Source: Saturnia japonica (Eukaryota; Arthropoda; Insecta; Lepidoptera; Saturniidae). Taken from it: a stretch of 64,000 nt of DNA. The stretch lies in contig CM065323.1 in assembly GCA_033032175.1 (NCBI GenBank), positions 12,152,001 to 12,216,000 on the forward strand, given 5' to 3'. The notes under the pieces were generated by a model, which saw only the letters and a list, made by a program, of their open reading frames with translations, was not told the DNA's origin and did not search any database. The position numbers were made by a program, and so were the translations under genes. Numbering within the stretch: the stretch's first letter is position 1; each line of letters begins with the position of its first letter. Of the stretch, positions 35,801-46,100 are shown in pieces.

Positions 35801-38800
35801 TCTTCAGAACCTTTGGGTTACCTTTAATTGTCTCCCTGACATATGCTGGAACCTAAAATATTACAAATAAGAAATTTTTCGCACAATATTAAGGTTAGAT
35901 AATAATGATCTCTGATCACTGTCAAGTCACCTGCTGGTGATGGACTCGGGTAAATGTGTCAATCACGCATATATGCAGGATGATTTGTCTGGTTTAGCTG
36001 ATACCTCTCCAGACCGCGAAATTTGTCTGGAATAATGCCGGGCTTGCCGAGATTTGATGGTAATTGCGATAGCGCTCAGTAAAACCCGACTGAAGGCCAT
36101 GAGTACTTTGAGTTTTTAGTTAGTAGGGGTGTCACATTACCTTCCTGAGCTGCCCGGCGAAATACCCATTATGGGTTTCTCCACAAAGACTTTGCCTTAA
36201 CAATCTAGCAAAGCAATAAATAAAAACAAATTCATTACTTTGACACGTTTCTTAAATAGTTTAATATTATATTTTCTTTAAATGAAGAAGTATACTATGT
36301 AGACTCCAAAATCGAAGATATTTTTATTATGATCGTTTTTAGCGTCATGCCTGACTTAAACAATCCTAAAGAAGGTTAACAAATGGCAGCTTAGAAAACA
36401 TGTGGAAAAAGATAATCGGACACGTCTTACAACCATCCTTTGTTTTCTTCTTCTCTTTAATACAAGACACTCTTTGCACTCCAAGGAACAAATATTTATC
36501 TCTTAAATACCCAGCTAATTTTCGTACATATGATATAAGCATTTTACAAGATAATAAAATAGTAACTTACCAGATTTAGTTCATTCTCTGAAATAACTAG
36601 AACGTCTCCAGAACAACTTCTCGCAATAGAGTTGTACATCCAAAATTCATTGGGATCTTTCATACATTGCCCCGTTACGACGAATGTAATCTGAGGGAGA
36701 AAGATATTATTTTCATTAGTCGCCTTTTTATTTCAACTCAACAAAATTACTACATAGGAATAAACTCATGATTTTTTTAATTGATTGAAGTTTTTCTTTT
36801 TCTTTTGTAAGCAAAGTTATAACATGTATTACATCTGGAATATCGAAGTATTTTACAAAGACCGAAGAAAATTCCATTGGGAATATTTTTGTGTTAAATT
36901 TAAAAAATGCAAACCGTTTTTTTTGTTGTAGTTGCATAGTAAAATGACAGTCCTTTACCTGATGATAAACACATTATAATTAAAACTAACGGCAACCGCT
37001 GAGAAATTAGCAATCAATCGAGCTATCATGTCGCGTTCCGAACCTCTGGGAAGCTGGATATACACTGGCTAATTCCAAAAAGCGATTCAGCAAAAGAGGA
37101 TCTTGTGAAGGACTTACTGTGCGTAGTGGTTGTGACCCAGTCGAGAGCAGATACTCTACCGCCCCGCAAATATATATTGATATTTTTATTTTATAATATT
37201 TTTTAAAATTAAATTGTACGATACACGTTTTTGATTTTAGCCCTCTTGATCTTTGATTATATTCTTTTTAGCATGGCATATTAGTTCATAGAAGTTTCGT
37301 ATCCATGTCTGACGTGATAATGTTATGTTAACATATCAACATTTAATTTTATAATTTATTGACTTATACGATATTGTATAATTAGAAATAAATTAAGACA
37401 AACGATTATATCTGTAGTACAAAACAAATAATATTACATTGAACCGTGCACAGTAAGAGACACAGATATAAAACAGATGCAACTAAAACAAAGAACAAAG
37501 TCAACGTATTGAACGGGAACAAACATATCTCAGTCTCACCGTTAAACCGCAGTGCAGCGCTGGTATTATTACTGAGCCATTTAACCACGATGAAATAAAT
37601 AACGAACCCCTTGTCAAAGATAAGAATAATCATATAAAATAAATAAATCTTGATGCTAGTTCATTGTTCACAGAAATGATAACTAAGGCTTTCTTTTTCA
37701 AAGTTTCATATTTCCATTGCATAAAAATTCCTACATGGAGGAATTATCAAAAATTTAATTTATCTACGTATAAAAGTTTGTACGCCACAAATATATTATA
37801 TTTGTAACATCTATTTAAATAAATGATGTTTACCTGACTTTTAGATTCTTGACATAATTTTATGACCTTTCTTTGTCGATAATAGTCTTTGGCCGGAGCG
37901 TCAGTGAACACATATATGTGTGATTTTGGATCACTGATACGCTTTAGTGCTTGCATAACTGCAACCAAGGCCGGCTCTGGACAATCTAAATTCGCTTCTG
38001 TGCCATTGATGAAATTCAGCTGCACGTCAAACAAATACCGATTGTCGTAAACTTTAGATTTCGTAAGATCTAAAAAATAAAAATATTGCAAAAACTATAT
38101 AGGTTTTCGTGAAAAGAGAAAACTGAAATTTATTGTTTTGTTGATCATTCCAAACTATGTACACAGTATCAGGGAAACTGAAGCATTTATTACTTTCCAC
38201 CAAGAGCCAAGTATTTGCCTCTAATATCAAAAGTGGGACAACTAAAAAATGAATATATTCCACTATAATAAAATAACATCGTCATCTTTTCCTTTACCAA
38301 ACGCTCATTGTCATTCAATTTTGTCATTCAGGAATAATACAATAGCTTTTTGGTTCCAACGTTTTCGTTCTGAAAATGTTGACCTACGTAAGAAACCCCG
38401 TGGACGGCCGGAAACCCTAGTTAATAATGCAGATTTAAAGGTGATCGTGGAAGCGGATCCATCCCAAACCACGTTAAAGTCAGCGGCAGGCTTCGGTGTG
38501 AGTGATAAAACAATTTTAATTCACTTGAAACATATTGCAAAAGTAAAAAAAGCTTGAAATATGAGTACCGTATGAATTGAGTGAAGTACACCAACAAACA
38601 CGCATTGAGTGCTGCGTTACATTACTCAACCGTCACAATAACGAGGGAATTTTGAGTCTTATTGTTACATTTGTTAAAAAATGGATCCTTTACGACAATT
38701 GGAAATGCTCATCACAGTGGTTGAACTTAGGAAAACTGAGCAAATCCTGTCCCAAGCGAACGTTGACTCAGAAAAATGTACTGGAGAGTGTTTTGTGGAC

Positions 38801-40077
38801 TAGTGCTGGTGTCATACACTACAGTTTCCTAAGATCTGGCCAGACGATAACGGAAAATCTGTATTATCAATAATTGTAAACCATTATGAAAAAGCTAGCC
38901 GTTAAAAAACCGAGACTGGACAATCTTTGTAGCCCACTGCTGCTTCAGGACAACGCTAGATACCATACTTCACGACAGGCGGTAGATAAATTGGAAGAAG
39001 TGCGGTTGGAATATCTCGGTCACCCAGCATACTCCCCGGTCTTTACTCCAACAGATTACCACTTTTTTTGGAATTGGAAAAACTTCTTGCAAGGAAAAAA
39101 AAAACAATTCCGATGAGGCTATCTAAACTGCCTTCAAAGATTTTATTGATTCTCGTTCCCACAATTTTCTCAGCAATCGAATCAATGAACTACCTATATT
39201 TTCGTTTTTCCATTTATAACACTAATGTCGTATGTAAGGACCTATTATATTATATATTATTAAATAACAAGCACAATGAAGGAATGGTAATAAAAATGTT
39301 ATCTAAGAACAAAAAAAAAACAGATTTTGTTTATAAGGTTATTATAAACATTTTAGTATAACAAAATATAATATTTATTTCCATGATTTTAAAAGCAAAA
39401 AAAAAAAAAAATTGTTTAAATAAAAAAATCTTAAATCAACGACGATCATAGTCTTGAAAATCCTTTTAATTTCCTGTTTGTCTCTTTTTATTGTCGGTCG
39501 GGTCGAACACTATTCCAGTTTAGCTCCCATAACAAACCAACACGCCTGCAAGTTTGTTTTAGGTCCTATGTTATAGGGGGCGAGCCTATAGCCATTAATC
39601 GGGCACAAAGCCAAACTCCGAGCTGCTACTGACAATTTCATAGAAAAATCCAATAGCAATTTGGTCGACCTGGAAATAGAACCGAGGACCTCGAGCATAG
39701 CAGTCGCGCTTACGACCTAAAGCCATCCGCGACAATAAAATTCATATCAAATTGAAGACTCTGATATGATGCTTGTACTTTAAAGGCATTTTCACCACTC
39801 TTCATCAGGTGCTTTCTACTTTCTTCGTTAACACAGAGTAAAGCAAATATATTATGTACTTACATTCTATATCGTTGAATTTGACAAAAACATAGTTGTT
39901 AATAAACATGAAATCTGAATGTATATCTGTTATTTGAGTTATTGTATTCTTCACTTTTTCAATACTGTTCTTCATGGAAAACGTATTATCTATAACAAAT
40001 GCTATAGAGTTTGCACGCACTTGATAAAGCAAATTCCATGATATTATCATGAGAAGTAATAAATTGTGTAAGAACAT
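26683..40077 (-). CDS. Gene B: vWA / two-Ig / pseudo-nuclease protein, hemicentin-like (complete 5' end, frameshifted last exon)
   Basis: Thirteen - strand exons join in phase: 40077-39864, 38069-37834, 36690-36571, 35852-35763, 34184-34071, 33176-32936, 32486-32338, 31876-31708, 30772-30669, 30589-30454, 30083-29422, 28586-28461, 26878-26683. About 787 residues are coded before the last exon. Domains in order are signal peptide, von Willebrand A domain of hemicentin type, hemicentin-like middle region, Thr/Ser-rich linker, two Ig domains and the C-terminal Endonuclease_NS-like domain with its catalytic His lost. It is probably secreted or matrix-bound. The last exon carries one extra base relative to its paralogues, which breaks the frame; one intron uses a GC donor. 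It is shorter in Ig number than genes A and C. It may be a young pseudogene, or the frameshift may be a sequence error. Confidence 0.82.
26885..28455. other. Gene B intron between the last two exons
   Basis: It contains the LINE C-terminal fragment at 27860-28170 and a repeat at 27700-27830 whose end box (AATATACTGGCTGATCACGA) resembles 37057-37080. The rest is unclassified. Confidence 0.5.
27860..28170 (-). mobile_element. LINE C-terminal fragment
   Basis: The - strand reads LKWFGHVERMNERRMTKQIY, VERGRPRRTFID, then VCQDRSRWKDVLSAYP, the well-known tail of insect endonuclease-reverse transcriptase LINEs (FGH..RM...R......G...RGRPR; C.DR..W). Stops interrupt it. Confidence 0.8.
28461..28586 (-). 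CDS. Gene B exon 12: pseudo-nuclease domain, part 2
   Basis: The exon follows TTTTTACAG and ends AAG/GTAAAT, phase 0-0. It reads MAFDYFEQNIKSTYSIN, then TTVWSGATNYIIRIG and VPTYLWK. It matches gene A 16074-16202 and gene C 43555-43683 but is one codon shorter (126 nt). The W..(I/L)ED motif is altered (FDYFEQ), though Glu is kept. Confidence 0.85.
29422..30083 (-). CDS. Gene B exon 11: pseudo-nuclease domain, part 1
   Basis: The exon (662 nt) follows TTTTTACAG and ends GAG/GTAAGC. It reads CCIVNIGMKVSHYTPFVL, VTVTCDHEKIF, MNCDSEVYPIIK, then CCYAKRQLVSANDVAYG, AAQTSTF and NSVPFW. It is homologous to gene A 13751-14415 and gene C 44318-44967. The catalytic RGH site reads KRQ. It is the most diverged of the three: the IYQVCLD...MPLYT segment is degenerate (IYSVYTYTTKGNYHNSSTIA) and lacks the Cys. 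Confidence 0.85.
30454..30589 (-). CDS. Gene B exon 10: second half of Ig domain 2, with GC splice donor
   Basis: The exon follows GTTTTAG. It reads YGWLFNGNPVNQTEDNL, then GNYKCWAKNSDRTLE, the same half-domain as gene A 13492-13633 and gene C 45200-45341. To keep the phase-1 junction seen in both paralogues, the exon must end at AAAA/GCAAGT. That is a non-canonical GC donor with otherwise good consensus. The nearest GT lies 4 nt on and gives the wrong phase. Confidence 0.75.
30669..30772 (-). CDS. Gene B exon 9: first half of Ig domain 2
   Basis: The exon follows ATTAACAG and ends AAG/GTAAAA. It reads SSFLFIKEEKEAKTIDWCEN, then KLHCSGDSGPYEK. The B-strand Cys is present, with an extra Cys six residues before it. 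Its reading phase (1-0) fits both neighbours. Confidence 0.78.
31708..31876 (-). CDS. Gene B exon 8: second half of Ig domain 1
   Basis: The exon follows ATTTTCAG and ends GAAG/GTAATA. It reads TLTLYAPYLHISFLNV, then NHFYGCQASNILGND, the second Cys region. It ends in phase 1, as does the matching exon 1754-1919 of gene A. Confidence 0.82.
32060..32290 (+). mobile_element. LINE C-terminal fragment in gene B intron
   Basis: Frames read FGHLIRHDDPLQM, then EKKSKRGRT-RTYIRQVKEK and SYQDIKRKTECRKIW, a decayed FGH..R...RGR..R.....I tail of an RTE-type LINE. Confidence 0.6.
32338..32486 (-). CDS. Gene B exon 7: first half of Ig domain 1
   Basis: The exon follows TTTTAAAG and ends AGA/GTAAGA. It reads SPVVEISEGYKVEV, then SLLTCKVTGNPKPEIIWTDD with Cys and core Trp. 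It corresponds to Ig domain 2 of gene A ([14 protein letters not shown]) by sequence and phase (1-0). Confidence 0.85.
32936..33176 (-). CDS. Gene B exon 6: middle region and Thr/Ser-rich linker
   Basis: The exon follows TTATTAG and ends CAAG/GTAGGC in phase 1. The first third (AIKILYPGFGEHIVFISGD) looks globular. The rest is rich in Thr, Ser and Glu (DDTTSKTTVETTEFTTLQ), a mucin-like stretch likely to be O-glycosylated and flexible. It separates the vWA head from the Ig domains. Confidence 0.75.
34071..34184 (-). CDS. Gene B exon 5: hemicentin-like middle region
   Basis: The exon follows TTATTTCAG and ends AAG/GTATTG, phase 0-0. It reads FNITHKTDYVLISVSGRN, then AKVIWTDNFK. The beta-rich stretch with ISVSG resembles the small beta-sandwich region after vWA in hemicentins (V.VSLSG-like). 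The assignment is by position and weak similarity. Confidence 0.7.
34330..34760 (+). mobile_element. LINE C-terminal fragment in gene B intron
   Basis: Frames read WYGHVMRTDEGYITRRMLSM, then KVDGLKSRGRPKKVSMDCMK and HDMRIKVVNTEMIFDRV. This is the WYGHV.R.....R.......G.R.RGRPK..W.D tail of insect LINEs. An upstream part (34370-34520) is frameshifted. Confidence 0.8.
35763..35852 (-). CDS. Gene B exon 4: hemicentin-like middle region
   Basis: The exon follows TATTTTAG and ends AAA/GTAAGT, phase 0-0, 30 residues (VPAYVRETIKGNPKVLKRTE...). No domain is recognised. Its place and size fit the helix and linker after the vWA domain in hemicentins. Confidence 0.7.
35870..36560. other. Gene B intron with an unclassified GC-richer repeat
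   Basis: 36000-36190 is GC-richer than its surroundings and reads like an old SINE or LINE 3' end (ACCTCTCCAGACCGCGAAAT, GCTGCCCGGCGAAATACCCA). No open frame is meaningful. Confidence 0.4.
36571..36690 (-). CDS. Gene B exon 3: end of vWA domain
   Basis: The exon follows CTCCCTCAG and ends AATCTG/GTAAGT, phase 0-0. It reads ITFVVTGQCMKDPNEFW, then YNSIARSCSGDVLVIS. Hemicentins read V.FVLTG.C...........Y..IA..S.G.V at this point, so this is the last strand and helix of the vWA domain. Confidence 0.82.
36720..37830. other. Gene B intron, no exon seen
   Basis: It holds a repeat box at 37050-37130 (CTGGATATACACTGGCTAAT) like that at 27795-27840. Otherwise AT-rich and unclassified. Confidence 0.5.
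37834..38069 (-). CDS. Gene B exon 2: central vWA domain
   Basis: The exon follows TTTTTTAG and ends AGTCAG/GTAAAC. It reads LDCPEPALVAVMQAL, then SHIYVFTDAPAKDY and KLCQESKSQ. This follows the hemicentin vWA pattern closely (DCPE...A...AL, IYVFTDA..KDY, Q.K.SQ), including the third MIDAS Asp in VFTDA. It joins exon 1 with phase 1. A degenerate mariner occupies the preceding intron. Confidence 0.88.
38330..39244 (+). mobile_element. Degenerate mariner, left TIR missing
   Basis: Frames read FWFQRFRSENVDLRKKPRGR, VIVEADPSQTTLKSAAGFGV, PLLLQDNARYHTSRQA, then YSPVFTPTDYHFFWNWKNFL. QDNAR and PTDYH keep two catalytic Asp positions. The right TIR (ATGTCGTATGTAAGGACCTA) ends at about 39244. Same family as 24257-25387. 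It lies in the intron between the two first vWA exons of gene B. Confidence 0.83.
39480..39745. repeat. Unclassified SINE or LINE 3'-end repeat
   Basis: GC-richer stretch (CCGAGGACCTCGAGCATAGC, CGCGCTTACGACCTAAAGCC) in the first gene B intron. It resembles tRNA-like or LINE tail repeats of Lepidoptera, but I cannot place it in a family. Confidence 0.4.
39864..40077 (-). CDS. Gene B exon 1: signal peptide and start of vWA domain
   Basis: The ATG at 40077 opens a hydrophobic leader (LLLLMIISWNLLY) with likely cleavage after VRA. The vWA core follows at once: SIAFVIDNTFSMKNSIEKV. DNTFS fits the metal-ion-dependent adhesion site (MIDAS, DxTxS; hemicentins have D-V-T-G-S). The exon ends GAAT/GTAAGT in phase 1. 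No TATA box is convincing upstream. A decayed copy of this exon lies at 23292-23400. Confidence 0.85.
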
Positions 40078-40620
40078 CTTTTGATATTTTTATAATAATG
40101 CGTGAAATAGCTTCAATAACTGTTCAAGTAATGAAACGTATAATATTGGTGCGTCTTATTAATGTATTTCAATTGGTTTTAATAGGTATATTTGATATCA
40201 GTAATATTATGTGGCTTCGTACCCATTCTTTCCTGTTTGTGTATATACCAGTTGATACCCAGCGGTTAACCAATGATAACGTTAAATGAGTTACAAACAC
40301 ATTCTTATCATTTATTTATAAACACAATTTTATATTCATATTGTATATCAAACAGTTTACATTAAGTATATATTTGTAAAATGTTTAGTTATATGACCAG
40401 ATAGGTATCTAAAGGTTTTGCTGTGATGTTTGTGAATTGCCGTGATGGGCAGTCGATGGATGCTATTGTTAACTTTATTTCAGTCTAATCTCGTTTCTTT
40501 TTCCATATCCTTAAGGTGTAATGATTACATCAAAATCGGTTGACATTTTTTTGAAAATGATTACATAGCATCTGATGATAAGTATCAAATAGTCCAAAAA
40601 AACGGCGACCGTTGGTGATA
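40078..40620. other. Gene B upstream region
   Basis: It contains the presumed promoter and 5' UTR of gene B on the - strand. No convincing TATA or initiator was seen. The first 70 or so bases resemble the flank of the relic exon at 23400-23460. A repeat box TCAAAATCGGTTGACATTTT lies at 40529. Confidence 0.45.
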
Positions 40621-40689
40621 TAAATTACATTGCCTACTGAAATGCCTCTTCACGCCTCGTATGAAGGATCCAAAATTATAAATAAGTTA

Positions 40690-41870
40690 CAGAGTTTTTG
40701 CACGCTTCATAATGCGAAGCGGTTGTGTTTGTACTATATTTTCAACACATCAAAGTCAAGCAATTTTTTGCCCTTAAACTGTCTCTCGGCGCAAGTCAGA
40801 GGTGGGCTATTTTAAAAGCTCATGTAAAATCTTTATCGCTAAAACCACTTTCTGAAACAAGATGGGAGTGCGGGGTAGCATCGGTGAAGGCCGTTAAATA
40901 CCAACTAAGCGATATATATGATGCTTTAAAGGGTTTAGCAGAAAATACAACAGATTGTCAGTTGGTCAGTGAATGCCATTCTATAGAAAAAGAAATAACT
41001 ACCTACAAATTTGTAGTTTTACTTGTCATATGGTATGACATTCTTAGAAAGATAAATGTTATCAGTAAAATGTGACAAAGCGAAAACATGCACTTAGATG
41101 TGGCTATACAACACTCAGACGCATTCGCAAATTGGCTCTATAATTATCGAGAAAATGGTATTCAGTCATCCCTTGTTGTAACAGCGAGATAAATAGTCGA
41201 AGAAAATGATATTAACAGACAGTTTAAAGAAGTCGGAAGACGACGTAAAAAAAGGAATTATGATTATTAAGGGGAAGATGAAGCTCATGAATTGTATGCA
41301 AGAGAGATTTTCAAAATAAACTATTTTTATGTTATTGTCGACAATGTGCGCGCAAGCTTCCATTCTAGGTTTGATGCACTTAAACATCATAAGAGCATAT
41401 TTGGTTTCATTTATAATATAAAAAGATTAAAGGAAATTAGTGTTATTGAACTTTCGAAGCAATGCAGCGACTTGCAAATATCTATGACAGTAGGAGAATC
41501 ATGTGATATTAATGGACATGAATTGTACGAAGAACTGAATATGTGAGATACCATCCGTGTGTATGAAGGAAACGATGACATTTTCTCGGTGCTGAAATAC
41601 ATAATAGAAAAAAATTTACTGAAGTTTACCCCACTATCGAAATAGTTCTGAGAATTATTGCCACCACACCTATTACGGTTGCGTCTACTGAAAGGAGTTT
41701 TTTGAAGCTTAAAATTATTAAAATATATTTCAGGAATTCGATGACACAAGATCAGCTTTCAGCCCTTGCTATTCTTTCAATCGAAAATTACGTAGCTCAT
41801 TCGTTAGATTATTGTGTTTTAATTAAAGATTTTAGTCTTAGTAAAAGCCGCAAACATCAATTTTAAAATT
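40690..41870 (+). mobile_element. Broken hAT-type transposase (ZMYM1-like)
   Basis: Frames read SQRWAILKAHVKSLSLKP, LSETRWECGVASVKAVKYQL, SDIYDALKGLAENT, then after several stops YFYVIVDNVRASFHSRFDAL, SVIELSKQCSDLQI, and finally TPITVASTERSFLKLKIIK with QDQLSALAILSIENYVAHSL. ASTERSFL.LK.IK and the LS.LAILSIE end are the hAT dimerisation region of ZMYM1-like elements. Multiple stops make it a pseudogene. Limits are approximate. Confidence 0.8.
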
Positions 41871-41879
41871 TATCATCTC

Positions 41880-42950
41880 TGTGTCTGTTAATTTTGTAAA
41901 TCTTTCAATGAAAGTAAAATATTTAAAAACTCAAATTTTAACTATTTGTTTATCTTTAGCATTTCTCGTCAAACATAACGAATACCTACTTTTGCATCAC
42001 ATACGTACTTTTTCGTAGGACAAAAGGTCTCCCAAAGACTTGCCGCCCGGAGCCTCATAATGGGTTAGGCCGCCGCTATCCTTATTATCAAATAAATAAA
42101 TAAAATAATCTAAAATTAATGTCTTCGTTAAAACAAAAGTTTATTAGTGATCTATTTTATTAGGAATGCCATCTATTGAGGCAAATGAAAATATATTCAA
42201 GGCGCCATCTATTAACAATCTAGTTTAACTAACATGATAGCTGTTAGATTGTTTACATTCTATAATGTGCGAAATATTCGCACCGGTCAAGTAGGTTATT
42301 GTTTAAAATGTTATATCTTCTATTTTAAAATTTTAACTCTTGAAGTCATACTTCTTTTGGCAGATTGAAGAAGAAGTTACATTTGTGATTACATTTATAT
42401 ATTTTATTTACAAATTTAATGCCTTTCAACTGCATTAGAGCATACAAGCAAAATATAAACATGAACTCCATACATAAAAAGCATTTAATGTCGTTAATCG
42501 TTGGTAAAGACTAGATGCTGTCGTAAAAGGCTTGAGCGTTGACTGCTGACTGCTGCTTAAACTATGGCTGCGCTGCTATATTCCTTGCGAAGACCTACTT
42601 TTTGAGAGCTATTGGACACAGTAACTATTTGTATACAACCCTCGAAAGTAGCTAAAAGTTGTATACTTTGAAATTCTGCAATCGCGTTTCAGGTTGATTG
42701 TCGCTTGCAATGAGCTGTATCAACCACTCAACCACTTTAGATGAATAAAAACACATAAAAATATATATGTAATATTCATTGATATATTAGAATCTCAAAA
42801 ATATTGATTATAAAAAAATAATCTATTGTTTATTATTTTAAATAATTTTATTTTGATTATAATTGTTTTAAAAAGAGTAGGTACACATACATGACTTATC
42901 GTAACTATGATATCGATGAGGTAATTATTGTTTAAATTGGTAATGCCTCT
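41880..42950. other. Spacer between genes B and C
   Basis: No gene. It contains boxes of the GGCGCCATCTATTAAC type (about 42200), also seen at 46255 and, in related form, near 12200 and 12300, so part of it is interspersed repeat. The gene C 3' UTR lies at its right edge. Confidence 0.5.
42824..42829 (-). promoter_or_regulatory. Candidate polyadenylation signal of gene C
   Basis: An AATAAA hexamer on the - strand lies about 130 nt after the gene C stop. The region is AT-rich, so chance is possible. Confidence 0.35.
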
Positions 42951-42958
42951 GTATAGTT

Positions 42959-43159
42959 TTAAACGAATATGCTCTCCGGCATCTTAAAAGCGACGAGAAA
43001 GTCTTCCAGTGTGCAACAATACGTAAACTTGTCTTTAGGAATCAACCACAACATCGTGTCTCCGTCGCAAATATTTTTGCAGAATATATCGTCTTCCTTC
43101 GGTGTTGGTTCGTTCACGTAAACCACTGCTATAATAAGATCTTCGCTGCCTTTAACGAC
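42959..43159 (-). CDS. Gene C last exon: pseudo-nuclease domain, part 3, and stop
   Basis: The exon follows CATTAACAG. It reads VVKGSEDLIIAVVYVNEPTP, DIFCKNICDGDTMLW, then KFTYCCTLEDFLVAFKMPE and stops at 42959. The C...C...YCC pattern and the FLVAFKMPE end match gene A (FLNAFKLPE). It lacks the 20-residue tail of gene A. Confidence 0.88.
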   Translation of the reverse strand, partial: VVKGSEDLIIAVVYVNEPTPKEDDIFCKNICDGDTMLWLIPKDKFTYCCTLEDFLVAFKMPESIFV

Positions 43160-46100
43160 CTGTTAATGGAATTTCTATCTTTTATCGAAGCTATTGATTA
43201 CATTTGTATTTCACACGATAAATAATAAAGTACTGTTCCACAACGGGGGTGATTGTCAAATATTGATTTTAAACCTACCCAGTGAAAGCTCAGTAGTTAC
43301 CCGCCCTCTAATTACGTATTTTCAGAAGCAAAACAATGACAGAAAACTCCAAATATCGGCGAAATGCGATACTAGGGGGCGAGTAATCCAGAAACAAGAC
43401 AAAGGGATTTTGTTGCTCAGCGAAATGTAAGTTGAATTGTGTTTTTAAGATTTTATTCAATAGCCCTAACATCTCAAAAAAAATCATTTTCTCGACATCT
43501 CGAAATTATAAATATATTATCATAATAATACCACGTTAGAATTAATATATATACCTTCCACAAATATCGCGGTATTTTCCCTCCATTTCTCTCAGTATAT
43601 TTACTTGCTCCGGACCACACTGATAATGTCGGTTGAATTATAAGTTGGGTTCTTAAAACATCTTCAATCTCTGACCATGAAGTCTGTAAATGAAATATGT
43701 GGTAAAAATAATTGGAAAATAACTTCATTCTACGTCATAGTGATATCATGTCCAAAGGTTTTCAGGTGTTCCGTCAAGGAACATTAAGAATAAACAAATA
43801 TTCACGAGCAGCAGTGATTACAGTTGTAGACAGATGCTACGTTCGACCTGTAATGGATTTTGCCAATCTCTTCATTTGCATATACAAATCTAGATGAAAA
43901 TGTTTATTGGGATTATCACACGCTATGATTTTCTGGAGCAGGCGATTGAAGTCATTAATTACTAAACTACGTGCAATGCCTGCACTTTTGATTTGTAATC
44001 ACTTAAATATCATCAAAATTTTATCTATAATTAATTGAATTTATCGAACAAAATCTAAATAATTTTGTAACGGAACACTACGATTTTATCTCTCTATGTA
44101 TTTTTAAACATACTATTGCATTACAGTATAAATGCTTAAGTATGTCTACTAAAACCCATATTATACTGTATTTTGATTCAAATTGTTTGCAAAATACTAG
44201 TCAATAATTAATATATTATTATTAAAAAAATATTGTTGGATAAAACGAGTTTAAAAATCAAAGCTACCTGCTTGTTAACCTTAGTAGTTGCTAGAACTTA
44301 AAAAAGTGATAACTTACCCTCTCGGTGCAAGGAAGCCAAATGGGTACAGCATTGATGTACTCAACGTAGGTGCTGGTTTGCATGGGACCAAATGTAACAT
44401 CGGTGGCGTTAACTAATTGCCCCTTAGTATAACAACATGATGTAGCATTGTTGCCACATGAATAAACTGTATCTTGCCTTTTGCTCATAATTTCAGGGAG
44501 CTTAAACCATTTTAGCCAACTTCCACTGGCATGATATCTTGCCTTAGTTAAAGTTATATATGTATACAAAGGTAAGTTTTCTTGCGTATCCAAGCAAACC
44601 TCATAAGCTTCAATAAAAGTTTTTCCAGAGAAACCAACACGAATAGTTTCACTGTTTTCTGATAAACAACGGTTGCCCGTCTTTTTTATAACTGGCATAA
44701 CTTGTCTGTCGCAATGGAAATCTGAATATTTATAGGGTTTTTCTTCAAATACGAGTTTGTTTTCGTGGTCACAAGTGATATCGATTTCGTTCTTGCCAGG
44801 GAATTTTTGGAAAGCGCTTGGTGTATTCGGACACACAAGTTTTAACTTTTCCCCAGAATCAAAAGTCAAGTATTTGTTTGTGGTTTTAAAATCAGGCCAA
44901 GTTGATAATTCTGATAGGATAACTGGAGCGTTGATGGCTAACTCGTTGTCTCTATTTAATAGACAGTCTGAAAATAAATTTAAAGTTAGATTGCGTAACA
45001 TAATTGTTAAAGTCCCATATTAATTAGGCTACGAATGTTTAGGACTAGACAGTTAAGAATGAAATAAAAGCTGTTTGAATCTGAAAATATGTTTCAAATA
45101 AATATGAAAGAAATATATATAAATAAATATAAATATAATTTTTTCCTCTTTGATTTGATTTAATATATTTGCTAAAATTTCATTTTTGAAATTGTTTACC
45201 TTTAGATGAAACGCTGAAAATTCTTTCTACGGTACCATGTACATTTTTAATACGACAAGAATATTTCCCCCAATCAAATATGTCAAGTTGGAAAATATTT
45301 CTCGCCGACTCCAAGGGTTGTCCGTTATAAAACCATTCAGCCTGCAAAAAGTAAGTAGTACATTTACTATTTATACGAAATAAAACTTATTTATTTTCTG
45401 TAGTTATGACTCATTTTAATAGTGTAAAATACTGTTACATAATTACTATCACTGATGCCATGGACAGAGGTAGGTATAACGATGGTTTCCACTCAGATTA
45501 TTTAATGTATTTACTTTTACTTACAGATATGGATTACTTCTTACATGGATAATACGTCACAAGCTTTGGTTATCAAATATATATGCCAAGAAGTTCCTCC
45601 TGGGGTTCCTCAGGGCTTATTACTTGGTCCATTGTTATATACAATGTATGTAATGTTATTGTATTTTTTTATTATTATTGTTTTTTGTTAATAGCATGAA
45701 AATGGATGCAACCATATCTACATGTAACCTACAGACCGATCTTAAAATTACTGGCGTATAATAAAGCTAAATCTTAATCTTAAAAAATGCTTGGTAGTTA
45801 AATTATTCCCAAGTGGGTTGTTTAAAGATACAACATACGTGATCATTATTACAAATTTAGCGAAAATGATTTTTCATTCAATATTTATATTAATTCAACA
45901 GAGAATAACTGAACATTTCTGTACTAAGTCGTAAACTGGAATTATTGCGCAACATACACATAATAATGTTACCTAGTGAGGAAGTCATAAACATCATACG
46001 TATTTAAAAATTATTATTTTTTCCTAGATTAGTAAAGTTAATGATTATAACATGATTTTAAAACTTGTTCCCCGCTATTCACGCAAAAATAGCTCAAATG

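Noticed and set aside
37100..37175. Possible tRNA-like sequence (GTGGTTGTGACCCAGTCGAG)
   Set aside because: It lacks A-box and B-box consensus in correct spacing and has no acceptor stem. It is probably part of a SINE-like repeat.
41411..41749. 112-residue - strand open frame
   Set aside because: It is antisense to the hAT transposase remnant, whose + strand frames carry the family motifs.
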